From: RYN-230 sp963717125
GTDB lineage: Bacteria; Actinomycetota; Actinomycetes; Streptosporangiales; Streptosporangiaceae
Length of the DNA stretch: 64,000 nucleotides
Assembly (NCBI GenBank): GCA_963717125.1
Contig: CAVQVG010000017.1
Location: 124,001 to 188,000 of the forward strand
Reading direction: 5' to 3'
Positions within the stretch are counted from its first letter, which is position 1, and each line of letters begins with the position of its first letter. This document shows, one piece after another, positions 35,983 through 44,085 of this stretch. Position numbers and translations under genes: made by a program. The notes under the pieces were generated by a model. The model searched no databases and was not told where the DNA came from. It was given only the letters and a program-made list of their open reading frames with translations.

Positions 35983-38112
35983 GTGAAGGGGCGCAACGAT
36001 CTCGTCGTGAGCGCGGCGTACCGGCCAGAGCCGGCGGCCGTGGCTGCGGCGCGCAAGTTCGTCCGCGAGACCTTGCAGGACTGGCTGGACACCCGGCCGG
36101 CGCCGGACGACACCGAGCTGGTGGACGATGCCGTGCTGCTGACCAGCGAGCTGGTCACCAACGCCGTGGTGCACGCGGGCACCCAGGTGCAGGTCACCTG
36201 CAAGCTCGCGGCCAGCGCGGTGGAGGTGGTGGTCCGGGACAGCCACCCGGCCAGGATGGTGCCCGGTCCTGCCCGTGACGACAACATTCCGGCCGAACGC
36301 ACTCACGGCCGCGGGCTTTTGCTGCCCTCCGCGCTTGCGTCGGCATGGGGGGTAAGTTACGGCGCCGAGGCCAAGGCCGTCTGGTTCCGGATGGGGCTGG
36401 CCGGCCAGAAAACCAGCCTGACCGAGCCGGTCGCCGACCCCGATGCCGCGGAGACAGCCGTGCCCGCGGCGGGGTGGCACGTCCAGGTCGCGAGCCCGGC
36501 TACCGCGGATCAGCCGCCGGCCGAGCCCGGTTACGACGAGCTGCTGCGCCAGGTGGTCGGGTCAGCCCGGGTCATCGTGGCCGGCGACGCGGCCTACGCC
36601 CTGGTGGCCGACGAGGACGGGGATCTGTCCGTGCGCGCCGCCACCGGGATCAGCCCGGCCGCGCTGCTCCGCACCGCGCCGTCGGTGGCTACCGTGCCGT
36701 TGATCGTGGACGGCCGGGTGACCGGGGTGCTGGCGGTGGCCGCGGTGCTGCCCGGCCGGTTCGGCGACAGCGACATGCAGCGCCTGCAGCAACTGGCCGA
36801 CAGCATGGCCCCCGCGCTGGAGCGGGCCCGGCTGGCCGGGCTGGAACGGGCCCGGCGGGCCCGGATCGACGTGCTCGCGGAGGCCAGTGAGCTGCTGGCC
36901 GGCCCGCTGGACGCGGACCGCATCCTGGCCCTGGCCGGGCAGGTCGCCGTGCCCCGGCTGGCCGAGTGGTGCGCGGTGCTGGCGGTCGGCCCGGACGCGG
37001 AACCGCGGGTGCTGGCCGTCCGGCACGCCGACGAGCGTCAGGCGGGTGCGCTGTGCTGGCTGCTGGAGCGGGCCGGCGCCGGCGCGCCGTGGCCGCACCC
37101 AGACCAGCCGGGTGGCCCGGCGCGGGCCCGCACGGCCCAGCACTGGCCGCTGCCCGGCCCGGCGGCCGCCCGCGGGCCCGCGGGCACGGCCGACCTGGCC
37201 ACCCGCGGGGCGTGGTGCTTCCCGCTGGCCACCCCGGGCGGCGTACTCGGGCTGCTGGTGCTGGGCGGCCCGCACTCCGGCCGCCCATCCCGGGAAGTGC
37301 TCAGCCTGGCCCAGGACCTGGCCGGCCGGATCGCGCTCGCCCTGGAGAATTCCCGGCTCGCGGCCCAGCAGCAGGCCGCCGGCCAGGCCCTGCGGTCCGT
37401 GCTGCTGCCCGCCGAGCTGCCCCGGGTGCCCGGAGTGGAGCTGGCCGTGGCGCACGACCTGCCCGGCGCCGGGGCCGCGGCCGCGGCCGGCGGCGACTTC
37501 TGCGACGTGTTCCCGGCCGGGCCGGGGCGATGGCGGTTCGCCGTCGGGGAGGTGTGCGGGACGGGCCCGGCCACCCTGGCCGTGACCTCGCTGGCCCGGA
37601 ACACGCTACGCATCCTGGCCGCGGACGGGCTGGGCATCCCCGCCGTGCTGGGCCGGCTCAACCAGCTCATCCTGGACGAGCGGGCGCCCGGGACGTTTCT
37701 CACCCTGGTCCATGGCGAGATCACGGAGCCCGGGGCGGACGGCGTGGTGCGGCTCTCGCTGGCCTGCGCCGGGCAGCCGCTGCCGCTGGTGCTGCGTGTC
37801 TCCGGTGCCGCGCCGGAGCCCGCGGCGGCCCCGCAGCCGGTGCTCGGGGTGATCGACGGGCTCAGTTTCACCGCGGTCCCTGTCCGCTTGGGCGCCGGCG
37901 ACCTGCTGCTGTGTGTCACGGACGGGGTGACCCGGCGGCGGGACGGGGACCGGCTGCTGGACGACGACGACGGACTGGCCCGGCTGCTGGCCGGCTGCGC
38001 CGGGCTGACCGCCGGGGTGGTGGCGTCCAAGGTGCACGAGGAAGTCCGCGGCTTCGGCGGCCACCCGGCCGCCGATGGCATGGCGGTGCTGGTGCTCCGG
38101 GCCGAGAGCTGA
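35983..38112 (+). CDS. HATPase-GAF-SpoIIE-type PP2C phosphatase
   Basis: 709 residues from GTG 35983, chosen because GAGGGGG lies just upstream; the frame is open from 35875. An RsbW-like HATPase domain is N-terminal (residues about 10-145: VLLTSELVTNAVVHAG, RTHGRGLLLPSALAS). One short and one full GAF-like sensor domain follow (about 180-300 and 310-470), then a SpoIIE/RsbU PP2C domain (QQAAGQALRSVLLPAELP, GGDFCDVF, LLLCVTDGVTRR). Such proteins combine anti-sigma kinase and phosphatase modules of partner-switching circuits. The usual GD(V/I)xGxG motif reads GEVCGTG, an Asp-to-Glu change at a metal-site region. No anti-sigma antagonist gene is adjacent. Confidence 0.87.
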   Translation: MKGRNDLVVSAAYRPEPAAVAAARKFVRETLQDWLDTRPAPDDTELVDDAVLLTSELVTNAVVHAGTQVQVTCKLAASAVEVVVRDSHPARMVPGPARDDNIPAERTHGRGLLLPSALASAWGVSYGAEAKAVWFRMGLAGQKTSLTEPVADPDAAETAVPAAGWHVQVASPATADQPPAEPGYDELLRQVVGSARVIVAGDAAYALVADEDGDLSVRAATGISPAALLRTAPSVATVPLIVDGRVTGVLAVAAVLPGRFGDSDMQRLQQLADSMAPALERARLAGLERARRARIDVLAEASELLAGPLDADRILALAGQVAVPRLAEWCAVLAVGPDAEPRVLAVRHADERQAGALCWLLERAGAGAPWPHPDQPGGPARARTAQHWPLPGPAAARGPAGTADLATRGAWCFPLATPGGVLGLLVLGGPHSGRPSREVLSLAQDLAGRIALALENSRLAAQQQAAGQALRSVLLPAELPRVPGVELAVAHDLPGAGAAAAAGGDFCDVFPAGPGRWRFAVGEVCGTGPATLAVTSLARNTLRILAADGLGIPAVLGRLNQLILDERAPGTFLTLVHGEITEPGADGVVRLSLACAGQPLPLVLRVSGAAPEPAAAPQPVLGVIDGLSFTAVPVRLGAGDLLLCVTDGVTRRRDGDRLLDDDDGLARLLAGCAGLTAGVVASKVHEEVRGFGGHPAADGMAVLVLRAES

Positions 38113-38139
38113 CCCGCCCGGCCGCACGGCCGGCCCGCC

Positions 38140-38517
38140 TCATTCCGTCCGGAGGCGCGGCCGGAACACCTCACCGCGCAGCGCCCGCCCGATCAGGTCG
38201 ACGGCCTGCGCGGCCGCCACCAGGCGGCGGCCTTCGGCCCGGTACGCCTCGAGCACCGCGTCCACCCCGGCCGCGGGCAGCGCGCCACCTAGTTCGGTCC
38301 GCGTGCCGCGGTAGCCCTCGCGGGCCCCGCGCACGCAGGCATCCAGATGATGCCTGGCCATGGTGGCCAGCGCGATCGGGTGCCGCCGCAGCACGCCGTA
38401 CAGCCGGTAGTCCGGGGGGACCACGTCGAGCAGCCAGGCCACCGCCGTGGCCTCGAAATCCGGCGCGCCGGGCGGGTGCACCCCGGCCGGCCAGCCCGGC
38501 GGAACGTACTCTGCCAT
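38140..38517 (-). CDS. Conserved hypothetical protein
   Basis: 125 residues from ATG 38517. It begins MAEYVPPGWPAGVHPPGAPD, then has WLLDVVPPDYRLYGVLRRHP, and ends in an Ala/Leu-rich helical region. Related proteins occur in other actinomycetes; no function is known to me. There is no signal peptide. It lies convergent to the phosphatase gene, 27 bp away. The start has no ribosome binding site but TAGTGT 6 nt upstream. Confidence 0.75.
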   Translation of the reverse strand: MAEYVPPGWPAGVHPPGAPDFEATAVAWLLDVVPPDYRLYGVLRRHPIALATMARHHLDACVRGAREGYRGTRTELGGALPAAGVDAVLEAYRAEGRRLVAAAQAVDLIGRALRGEVFRPRLRTE

Positions 38518-38541
38518 CCCACTACACTAGCCCACTACACT
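38518..38541 (-). promoter_or_regulatory. Leaderless promoter with tandem repeat
   Basis: On the minus strand AGTGTAGTGGG occurs twice with a 13-bp period (38531-38541, then 38518-38528), ending directly at the ATG. The second copy supplies TAGTGT (38529-38524), 6 nt before the start codon. The repeat may be an operator as well as a -10 region. Confidence 0.4.
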
Positions 38542-38656
38542 GGCAAATATCGAACGTATGTTCCCAATCGCGCCCGGACCAGTCGCGCTGATATCCTGGC
38601 TGCGCCCGTTCGCGACGCCGCCGTCTGCGTACCGTCACCGCGACGAGGAGCCTGCG

Positions 38657-39508
38657 ATGGATGGGGCCGGACTGGTCACCGTGGCCTCGATACACATCTA
38701 CCCGGTCAAGGCCGGCCGGGCTATCGACCTGGCCGAGGCGGAAGTGGAGCCGTGGGGCCTGGCCGGTGACCGCCGCTGGCTGGTGGTCGACCCGGACGGC
38801 CGGTTCATCAGCCAGCGCACCGAGCCGGCGCTGGCCCTGCTCTGCGCCCACTACGGCACCGCCGGGAGCCTGCACCTGGGCACGGACGGGCAGCCACCGC
38901 TCGTCGTGCCCGCTCCGGCGGAGGTCCGCGGCGCGGAGATGCTCTGGGTCAGCGTCTGGCAGTCAAAGGTCCGCGCGGCGGCCGCGGGGGACCAGGCCGA
39001 CGCCTGGTTCTCCCGCTTCCTGGGCCGGCCGGTCCGCCTGGTCCACCTGGACGACCCGACCCGCCGCCAGGTGGATCCGGAGTTCGGCGCGCCCGAGGAC
39101 CGGGTGAGCTTCGCCGACGGCTACCCCCTGCTGCTCACCGCGCTGGGTTCGCTGGCGGCTCTGGGCCAGTGGCTGGCCGAGGATGGCCATCAGGCGGTGC
39201 CGATGACCCGGTTCCGGCCGAGCGTGGTGCTAGCGGGCTCGGCGCCATGGGCCGAGGACGGCTGGCGGCGCATCCGGATCGGCCCGGTGACGTTCCGGGT
39301 GGCGAAGCCCTGCGGGCGCTGCCAGGTCACCACGATCGACCAGCAGACCGCGCAACGCGGGCGGCAGCCGCTGGCCATGCTCGGCCGCCGCCGCCGGTTC
39401 GGCCAGCAACTGGTCTTCGGCCAGAACCTGATCCCGGACGGCACTGGCACCATCCGGGCCGGCGACCAGGTGCAGATTCTCGAGACCGGCGGGTTCACCG
39501 CGCCGTAA
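38657..39508 (+). CDS. MOSC-domain protein (YcbX/mARC type)
   Basis: 283 residues from ATG 38657 (GAGGAG upstream). The N-terminal MOSC beta-barrel domain (ASIHIYPVKAGRAIDLAEAE, DRRWLVVDPDGRFISQR) is followed by the MOSC domain with the conserved KPCGRCQVTTID; that Cys coordinates the molybdenum cofactor in mARC and YcbX. The protein likely reduces N-hydroxylated compounds. Unlike E. coli YcbX it has no C-terminal 2Fe-2S ferredoxin domain, so it needs a separate electron donor. Confidence 0.9.
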   Translation: MDGAGLVTVASIHIYPVKAGRAIDLAEAEVEPWGLAGDRRWLVVDPDGRFISQRTEPALALLCAHYGTAGSLHLGTDGQPPLVVPAPAEVRGAEMLWVSVWQSKVRAAAAGDQADAWFSRFLGRPVRLVHLDDPTRRQVDPEFGAPEDRVSFADGYPLLLTALGSLAALGQWLAEDGHQAVPMTRFRPSVVLAGSAPWAEDGWRRIRIGPVTFRVAKPCGRCQVTTIDQQTAQRGRQPLAMLGRRRRFGQQLVFGQNLIPDGTGTIRAGDQVQILETGGFTAP

Positions 39509-39528
39509 CATCACGGGCCGGAACTTAA

Positions 39529-39547
39529 CACGGCAGAACTTGCCGTG
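39529..39547 (+). terminator. Short hairpin after the MOSC gene
   Basis: CACGGCA and TGCCGTG pair perfectly over 7 bp around the loop GAACT, 20 nt after the stop codon. CCGTTTTATG follows about 5 nt later and may supply a weak U-tract. Confidence 0.45.
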
Positions 39548-39622
39548 CACAGCGCCGTTTTATGACAATCGACAAGAGCGCGGAATCCAGGCCTTCCTGG
39601 TCCCCGGGTGCCCAGCCCTGCC

Positions 39623-39645
39623 ATTGTCGTCACGCTCTGGACAAT
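39623..39645. promoter_or_regulatory. Inverted repeat upstream of the permease
   Basis: ATTGTC and GACAAT are exact inverted copies separated by 11 bp, 49 bp before ATG 39694. The layout fits a dimeric regulator site. No regulator gene is adjacent. Confidence 0.3.
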
Positions 39646-39693
39646 TCAGCGGAGCGTGTTGCGCCCGCAGGACGAGGGGAGCACCCGGACGTC

Positions 39694-41208
39694 ATGTCCA
39701 ATGCCACCGAGATTTCCCAGAAAGGCAGCGCCGCGCACCGTGGGTTGCGGGCCAATGCGCTCGGCTTTCCAGCGGTGCTGGCCCAGTCGATCGCGCTGAT
39801 CTCGCCAACGATGACCGCGGTCCTGATCATACCGCTGGCGTTCTCGAATGCGGGCCAGGGAACCTGGCTGGCGTATCTGTTCGGGATGGTGATGCTGCTC
39901 TTCGTGGTATTCAGCCTGAACCAGTTCGCCCGCCGGTCGGCCACCGCGGGATCCATGTACACGTACACCAGCCGCGGCCTCGGCGCGACCACCGGGGTGT
40001 TCTCCGGCTGGACCCTGATCTGGTCCTACCTGTTCATCGGGGTGGCCGGGCTCACCGGGTTCGCAGTGTTCACCACGCAGTTCCTCGGCGCCGTCGGGGT
40101 ACCCGCCCCCACACCGGTCGCGCTGTTCGCCGTCAGCGCGCTGGCCTGCTGGTACATCGCCTACCAGGACATCAGGATCTCATCCATCCTGACCCTGGTC
40201 CTGGAGTGCCTGTCGGTGTTGTGCATCCTGAGCCTGGCCGCGATCGTCCTGTTCAAGCGCGGCTTCTCGGTCGACACCAGCCAGCTCGCCCTGCACGGGG
40301 TCGGCGTCCACGGGCTCAGCCTGGCCGTGGTGGCCTGCATCTTCAGCCTGGTCGGCTTCGAGAGCGCGACCGCACTGGGCGGCGAGGCCAGGAACCCGCT
40401 GCGTAACGTGCCGCGCGCGGTGCTGTGGAGCCTGATCCTGACGGGGCTGTTCATGGTGTTCATGGGTTACGTCGAGGTCTTCGGCACCCGGCACTCCGGC
40501 ACCCCGCTCAGCTCCATCGCGGCGCCGCTGAACGTGATATCCGCCAGTTACGGGGTGAGCTACTTCAAGATCCCGCTGTCGCTGGGCGCCATGATCAGTT
40601 TCTTCTCGCTGTCGCTATCCTGCCTGAACGCCGGTTCGCGCATCATCTACCCGATGGGCCAGCACCTGGTATTCCCGCGCCGCATGGGCACCGTGCACGC
40701 CAGGAATGGTACACCGCATGTGGCTATCACCGTCTATGTCCTCATCATGTTCGCGGTGCCCGCGGTGCTCTCGATATTCACGGATCCGCTGACCATCTTC
40801 GGCGACGCGGGGACGCTGGCCGCCTTTGGTTTTCTGCTGGCCTATTTCCTCATCTCGGCCGCGGCGCCGGTCTACCTGGCCAGGCGGGAGGAACTGCGGC
40901 CGCGCAACGTCCTGGTCGCGATCCTCGCCTTTCTCTGCCTGCTGGTGCCGACGGCGGGCAGCTTTTACCCGGTGCCGCCGTTCCCGGTGGATATTTTCCC
41001 GTATCTCTTCGTGGGCTACCTGCTGGCCGGTGCGCTCTGGCTCTACGTGCTCAGCCGCCGCCGGCGGGGCATCCTGGCCGAGATCGAGACCGACCTGGAG
41101 AACACCCTGCACGCGCACGAGCAACGGGCGCCGGCGGCGGGGCCGGCCGCGGCCCCCCAGGCCGACGGCGCGTGGCCGTTCGGGCTGGCCGCGGGCACGG
41201 CTGAGTGA
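39694..41208 (+). CDS. APC-family amino acid permease
   Basis: 504 residues from ATG 39694 (GAGGGGAG upstream); the frame is open from 39562 but the extra residues look non-coding. About twelve membrane helices begin with LAQSIALISPTMTAVLIIPL. The conserved region near helix 6 reads FSLVGFESATALGGEARNP, as in APC-superfamily transporters. The C-terminal 50 residues are hydrophilic. The substrate is not evident; cationic amino acids or small amines are possible. A perfect hairpin starts one base after the stop. Confidence 0.9.
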   Translation: MSNATEISQKGSAAHRGLRANALGFPAVLAQSIALISPTMTAVLIIPLAFSNAGQGTWLAYLFGMVMLLFVVFSLNQFARRSATAGSMYTYTSRGLGATTGVFSGWTLIWSYLFIGVAGLTGFAVFTTQFLGAVGVPAPTPVALFAVSALACWYIAYQDIRISSILTLVLECLSVLCILSLAAIVLFKRGFSVDTSQLALHGVGVHGLSLAVVACIFSLVGFESATALGGEARNPLRNVPRAVLWSLILTGLFMVFMGYVEVFGTRHSGTPLSSIAAPLNVISASYGVSYFKIPLSLGAMISFFSLSLSCLNAGSRIIYPMGQHLVFPRRMGTVHARNGTPHVAITVYVLIMFAVPAVLSIFTDPLTIFGDAGTLAAFGFLLAYFLISAAAPVYLARREELRPRNVLVAILAFLCLLVPTAGSFYPVPPFPVDIFPYLFVGYLLAGALWLYVLSRRRRGILAEIETDLENTLHAHEQRAPAAGPAAAPQADGAWPFGLAAGTAE

Positions 41209-41209
41209 A

Positions 41210-41239
41210 TGACCGCTCCGGCACCGGCCGGAGCGGTCA
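41210..41239. terminator. Perfect hairpin after the permease
   Basis: TGACCGCTCCGGC (41210-41222) pairs perfectly with 41227-41239 over 13 bp around the loop ACCG. It lies between convergent genes and has no U-tract. Confidence 0.6.
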
Positions 41240-41318
41240 GCTCCTGGTCCGCCGACCTGCCCCGGGGAGGGGAGTCCGGGGCAGGTCAGCATGGGGTGAG
41301 GTCAGCACAGGAATGAGG

Positions 41319-41501
41319 TCAGCACGGGGCGGTCGTGGCGCCGTGCCCGGCGGTCCGCGCCGAGCTCGCCGACGTTGGCCGGCTCGCGGAGCGCGCCCGG
41401 CGGACCCGCCGGACGGCAGCGGTCCGCTGGTCCTGCGCTGCCTGGTCGAGCATGTCCTTGACATGCTGGGCGGCGACTGCTGCGCCGATCGCTGAGTACA
41501 T
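41319..41501 (-). CDS. Small basic protein, paralogue 1
   Basis: 60 residues from ATG 41501, with CCGAGGAGGA ending 5 nt upstream. It begins MYSAIGAAVAAQHVKDMLDQ, a probable amphipathic helix, and continues Arg/Ala-rich to a C-terminal Cys. It is related to the gene at 41654-41950 through the pattern IxxAxAxQHxxDM. Similar short proteins are scattered in actinomycete genomes, to my knowledge without function. The 95-nt leader is shared with the paralogue. The C-terminal half is low complexity and could be read differently if the sequence has an indel. Confidence 0.7.
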   Translation of the reverse strand: MYSAIGAAVAAQHVKDMLDQAAQDQRTAAVRRVRRARSASRPTSASSARTAGHGATTAPC

Positions 41502-41596
41502 GGTGTCCTCCTCGGCCTGCGGCCGTGGTCACGGCCTTACATCTTCGAGCTTGCTGCTAAGGGGGTGGCCGCCACATTGGGCGAACGCCTTATCTC
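41502..41596 (-). promoter_or_regulatory. Conserved leader of paralogue 1
   Basis: Aligned without gaps to 41951-42045 it matches at 63 of 95 positions by hand count. Strongest blocks on the minus strand are GAGATAAGGC, TTCGCCC and the ribosome binding site CCGAGGAGGA. A hairpin GGCCGTG/CACGGCC lies at 41521-41536, 19 nt before the start codon. Confidence 0.55.
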
Positions 41597-41653
41597 TGCG
41601 CGGGGCCGGGCTAAGCACCCCGGCCGCCTAAGGCCGGGATGCTGAGCGGCGGT

Positions 41654-41950
41654 TCACGGCCGTCGGCTGGTCTCGGCCGTCACGCGGTGCGCCCCTGTGT
41701 GCACCGCGCAATGGCCGGTCAGCAGCTGCTCCGGGCAGCAGAAATCGGGGCCATCGTCGGCCACGCGGGCGGCCCCGCGCCGGTCGGCCAGGTCAAAGAG
41801 CCAGCCGAGGCGCGGTGACCGGCCCTGGCGGGCCGTCCGGGCCTGGGCCGTCCGGGCCCGGGCCACCCGGGCCTGGGCCGTCCGCTCCGCCTCGGCCTGC
41901 ATGTCCCTGATGTGCTGGGTGGCGATTGCGGTCTGGATCACCGGATGCAC
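41654..41950 (-). CDS. Small protein, paralogue 2
   Basis: 98 residues from GTG 41950, with CCGAGGAGGA ending 5 nt upstream, exactly as in paralogue 1. It begins MHPVIQTAIATQHIRDMQAE, then an Ala/Arg/Thr helix (RTAQARVARARTAQARTARQ), then a distinct C-terminal half with two adjacent cysteines (PDFCCPEQLL) and a further Cys/His segment (GHCAVHTGAH). That half is absent from paralogue 1. No signal peptide. Function unknown. The large open frame continuing upstream of 41950 is antisense to typA and not coding. Confidence 0.7.
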   Translation of the reverse strand: MHPVIQTAIATQHIRDMQAEAERTAQARVARARTAQARTARQGRSPRLGWLFDLADRRGAARVADDGPDFCCPEQLLTGHCAVHTGAHRVTAETSRRP

Positions 41951-42045
41951 GAAATCCTCCTCGGTGCCGGCCACACGTCGTGGCCGTACACCATCGAGGT
42001 TCGCGGTAAGGCGGCCCGCCCCGCATCGGGCGAATGCCTTATCTC
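41951..42045 (-). promoter_or_regulatory. Conserved leader of paralogue 2
   Basis: Counterpart of 41502-41596, with every block at the same distance from the start codon. The hairpin GGCCAC/GTGGCC is at 41969-41985; its two inner pairs differ from leader 1 but stay complementary. A CCTTATC/GATAAGG dyad at 42037-42066 overlaps the distal block. Confidence 0.55.
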
Positions 42046-42202
42046 CGGGCCGTCCCCGGGATAAGGCGGCGCACCCGGCTGAGTATCCGCGGCCGTGGCG
42101 GCCGCGCCGGGACCGGCCGGTGGCAAAAAACAGCCGGATAGAATGGAAACGCTGCGCCGACATGCGCGGCAGCCTCAGCCTTCCAAACAGATGAGATCTC
42201 GC

Positions 42203-44071
42203 ATGCCCGTACGCCAGGCCCAGCTCGCCACCCGTGATGAATTGCGCAACGTGGCCATCGTCGCGCACGTGGACCACGGCAAGACCACCCTGGTCAACGC
42301 CATGCTGTGGCAGTCCGGCGCGTTCCGGGTCGGCGCCCAGGTCGCCGACCGGGTGCTGGATTCGGGTGACCTGGAACGGGAAAAGGGCATCACGATCCTG
42401 GCCAAGAACACCGCGGTGGCGCACGGCGGGCTGACCATCAACATCGTGGACACCCCGGGGCACGCCGACTTCGGCGGCGAGGTGGAGCGCGGCCTGTCCA
42501 TGGTGGACGGGGTGCTGCTGCTGGTGGACGCCAGCGAGGGCCCGCTGCCGCAGACGCGGTTCGTGCTGCGTAAGACGCTGGAAGCCAACCTGCCGGTCAT
42601 CCTGGTCATCAACAAGGTGGACCGGCCGGACGCCCGGATCGCCGAGGTGGTGGACGCCACCTACGAGCTGTTCCTCGATCTGGACGCCACCGAGGAACAG
42701 ATCGAGTTCCCGATCGTGTACGCGTCGGCGCGGGCGGGCAAGGCTTCGCTGACCCGCCCCGCGGACGGCACGCTGCCGGACTCGCCGGACCTGGAGCCGC
42801 TGTTCACCGTGCTCCGGGACACCGTCCCGGCGCCGTCCTACGACCCGGCCGAGCCGCTCCGCGCCCACGTCACCAACCTGGACGCGTCGGCCTACCTGGG
42901 CCGGATCGCGCTGTGCCGGGTGGAGTCCGGCGAGATCACCAAGGGCCAGCAGGCGGCCTGGTGCCGCCGGGACGGCTCGATCGAGAAGGTGAAGATCACC
43001 GAGCTGTTCCGGACCGAAGCGCTGGACCGGGTGCCCACGCAGAGCGCCGGGCCCGGCGACATCATCGCGGTGGCCGGCATCCCGGAAATCATGATCGGTG
43101 AGACGCTGGCCGACCCCGACGACCCGCGGCCGCTGCCGCTGATCACGGTGGACGAGCCCGCCATCTCGATGACGATCGGGGTGAACACGTCCCCGCTGGT
43201 CGGCCGGCAGAAGGGCAGCAAGGTCACCGCCCGGATGGTCCGCGACCGGCTGGACCGCGAACTGGTCGGCAACGTCTCGCTCCGGGTGCTGCCCACCGAC
43301 CGGCCGGACACCTGGGAGGTGCAGGGCCGCGGCGAGCTTGCCCTGGCCGTGCTGGTGGAGACGATGCGGCGGGAGGGCTACGAGCTGACCGTGGGCCGGC
43401 CCACCGTGGTCACCCGCGAGGTGGACGGCAGGCTGCACGAGCCGGTGGAGCGGCTCACCGTTGACGTGCCCGAGGAGTACCTGGGCGCGGTCACCACGCT
43501 GCTGGCCCTGCGCAAGGGCCGGATGGAGCACATGACCAACCACGGCACCGGCTGGGTTCGGCTGGACTTCATCGTGCCCGCCCGGGGCCTGATCGGCTTC
43601 CGAACCCAGTTCCTCACCGACACGCGGGGGACCGGCATCGCGCACCACGTGTTCGAGGGATACGAGCCGTGGTTCGGCGACATGCGGATGCGGCCGACCG
43701 GCTCGCTGGTATCCGACCGGTCTGGGACGGCCACCCCGTACGCCATGTTCTCGCTGCAGGAGCGGGGCGCGCTTTTCGTCGGGCCGGGCACCGAGGTGTA
43801 CGAAGGGATGATCGTCGGGGAGAACTCCCGGTCCGATGACATGGACGTGAACATCACCCGGGAGCGCAAGCTGACCAACGTGCGGCAGTCCACCGGGGAG
43901 GAACTGGAGCGGCTGGTGCCGCCGCGTGCGCTCAGCCTGGAGCAGGCGCTGGAGTTCTGCGCCAGCGACGAGTGCGCGGAGGTCACCCCGGCCACGGTGC
44001 GGCTGCGCAAGGTGATCCTGGACGCCAAGGACCGCGCCCGGGTGCGCGCCCGCCGCTCCCGCGGCGAGTAG
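42203..44071 (+). CDS. typA: Translational GTPase TypA/BipA
   Basis: 622 residues from ATG 42203 (ATG 42191 is possible). G-domain motifs are VAHVDHGKTTLVNAML, DTPGHADFGGEVERGLSM and VINKVDRPDAR. Domain III/V features and the BipA-specific C-terminal region follow (GLIGFRTQFLTDTRGTGI, VGENSRSDDMDVNITRERK). BipA is a ribosome-binding GTPase involved in stress adaptation and 50S assembly. No clear ribosome binding site; TAGAAT at 42138-42143 may be a -10 box for a 60-nt leader. Confidence 0.94.
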   Translation: MPVRQAQLATRDELRNVAIVAHVDHGKTTLVNAMLWQSGAFRVGAQVADRVLDSGDLEREKGITILAKNTAVAHGGLTINIVDTPGHADFGGEVERGLSMVDGVLLLVDASEGPLPQTRFVLRKTLEANLPVILVINKVDRPDARIAEVVDATYELFLDLDATEEQIEFPIVYASARAGKASLTRPADGTLPDSPDLEPLFTVLRDTVPAPSYDPAEPLRAHVTNLDASAYLGRIALCRVESGEITKGQQAAWCRRDGSIEKVKITELFRTEALDRVPTQSAGPGDIIAVAGIPEIMIGETLADPDDPRPLPLITVDEPAISMTIGVNTSPLVGRQKGSKVTARMVRDRLDRELVGNVSLRVLPTDRPDTWEVQGRGELALAVLVETMRREGYELTVGRPTVVTREVDGRLHEPVERLTVDVPEEYLGAVTTLLALRKGRMEHMTNHGTGWVRLDFIVPARGLIGFRTQFLTDTRGTGIAHHVFEGYEPWFGDMRMRPTGSLVSDRSGTATPYAMFSLQERGALFVGPGTEVYEGMIVGENSRSDDMDVNITRERKLTNVRQSTGEELERLVPPRALSLEQALEFCASDECAEVTPATVRLRKVILDAKDRARVRARRSRGE

Positions 44072-44085
44072 CGGCCTGCGGCGGG

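Noticed and set aside
41951..43648. Upstream extension of the 41654-41950 gene antisense to typA
   Set aside because: GTG 41950 has a perfectly placed ribosome binding site matching its paralogue, and typA is clearly coding on the + strand.
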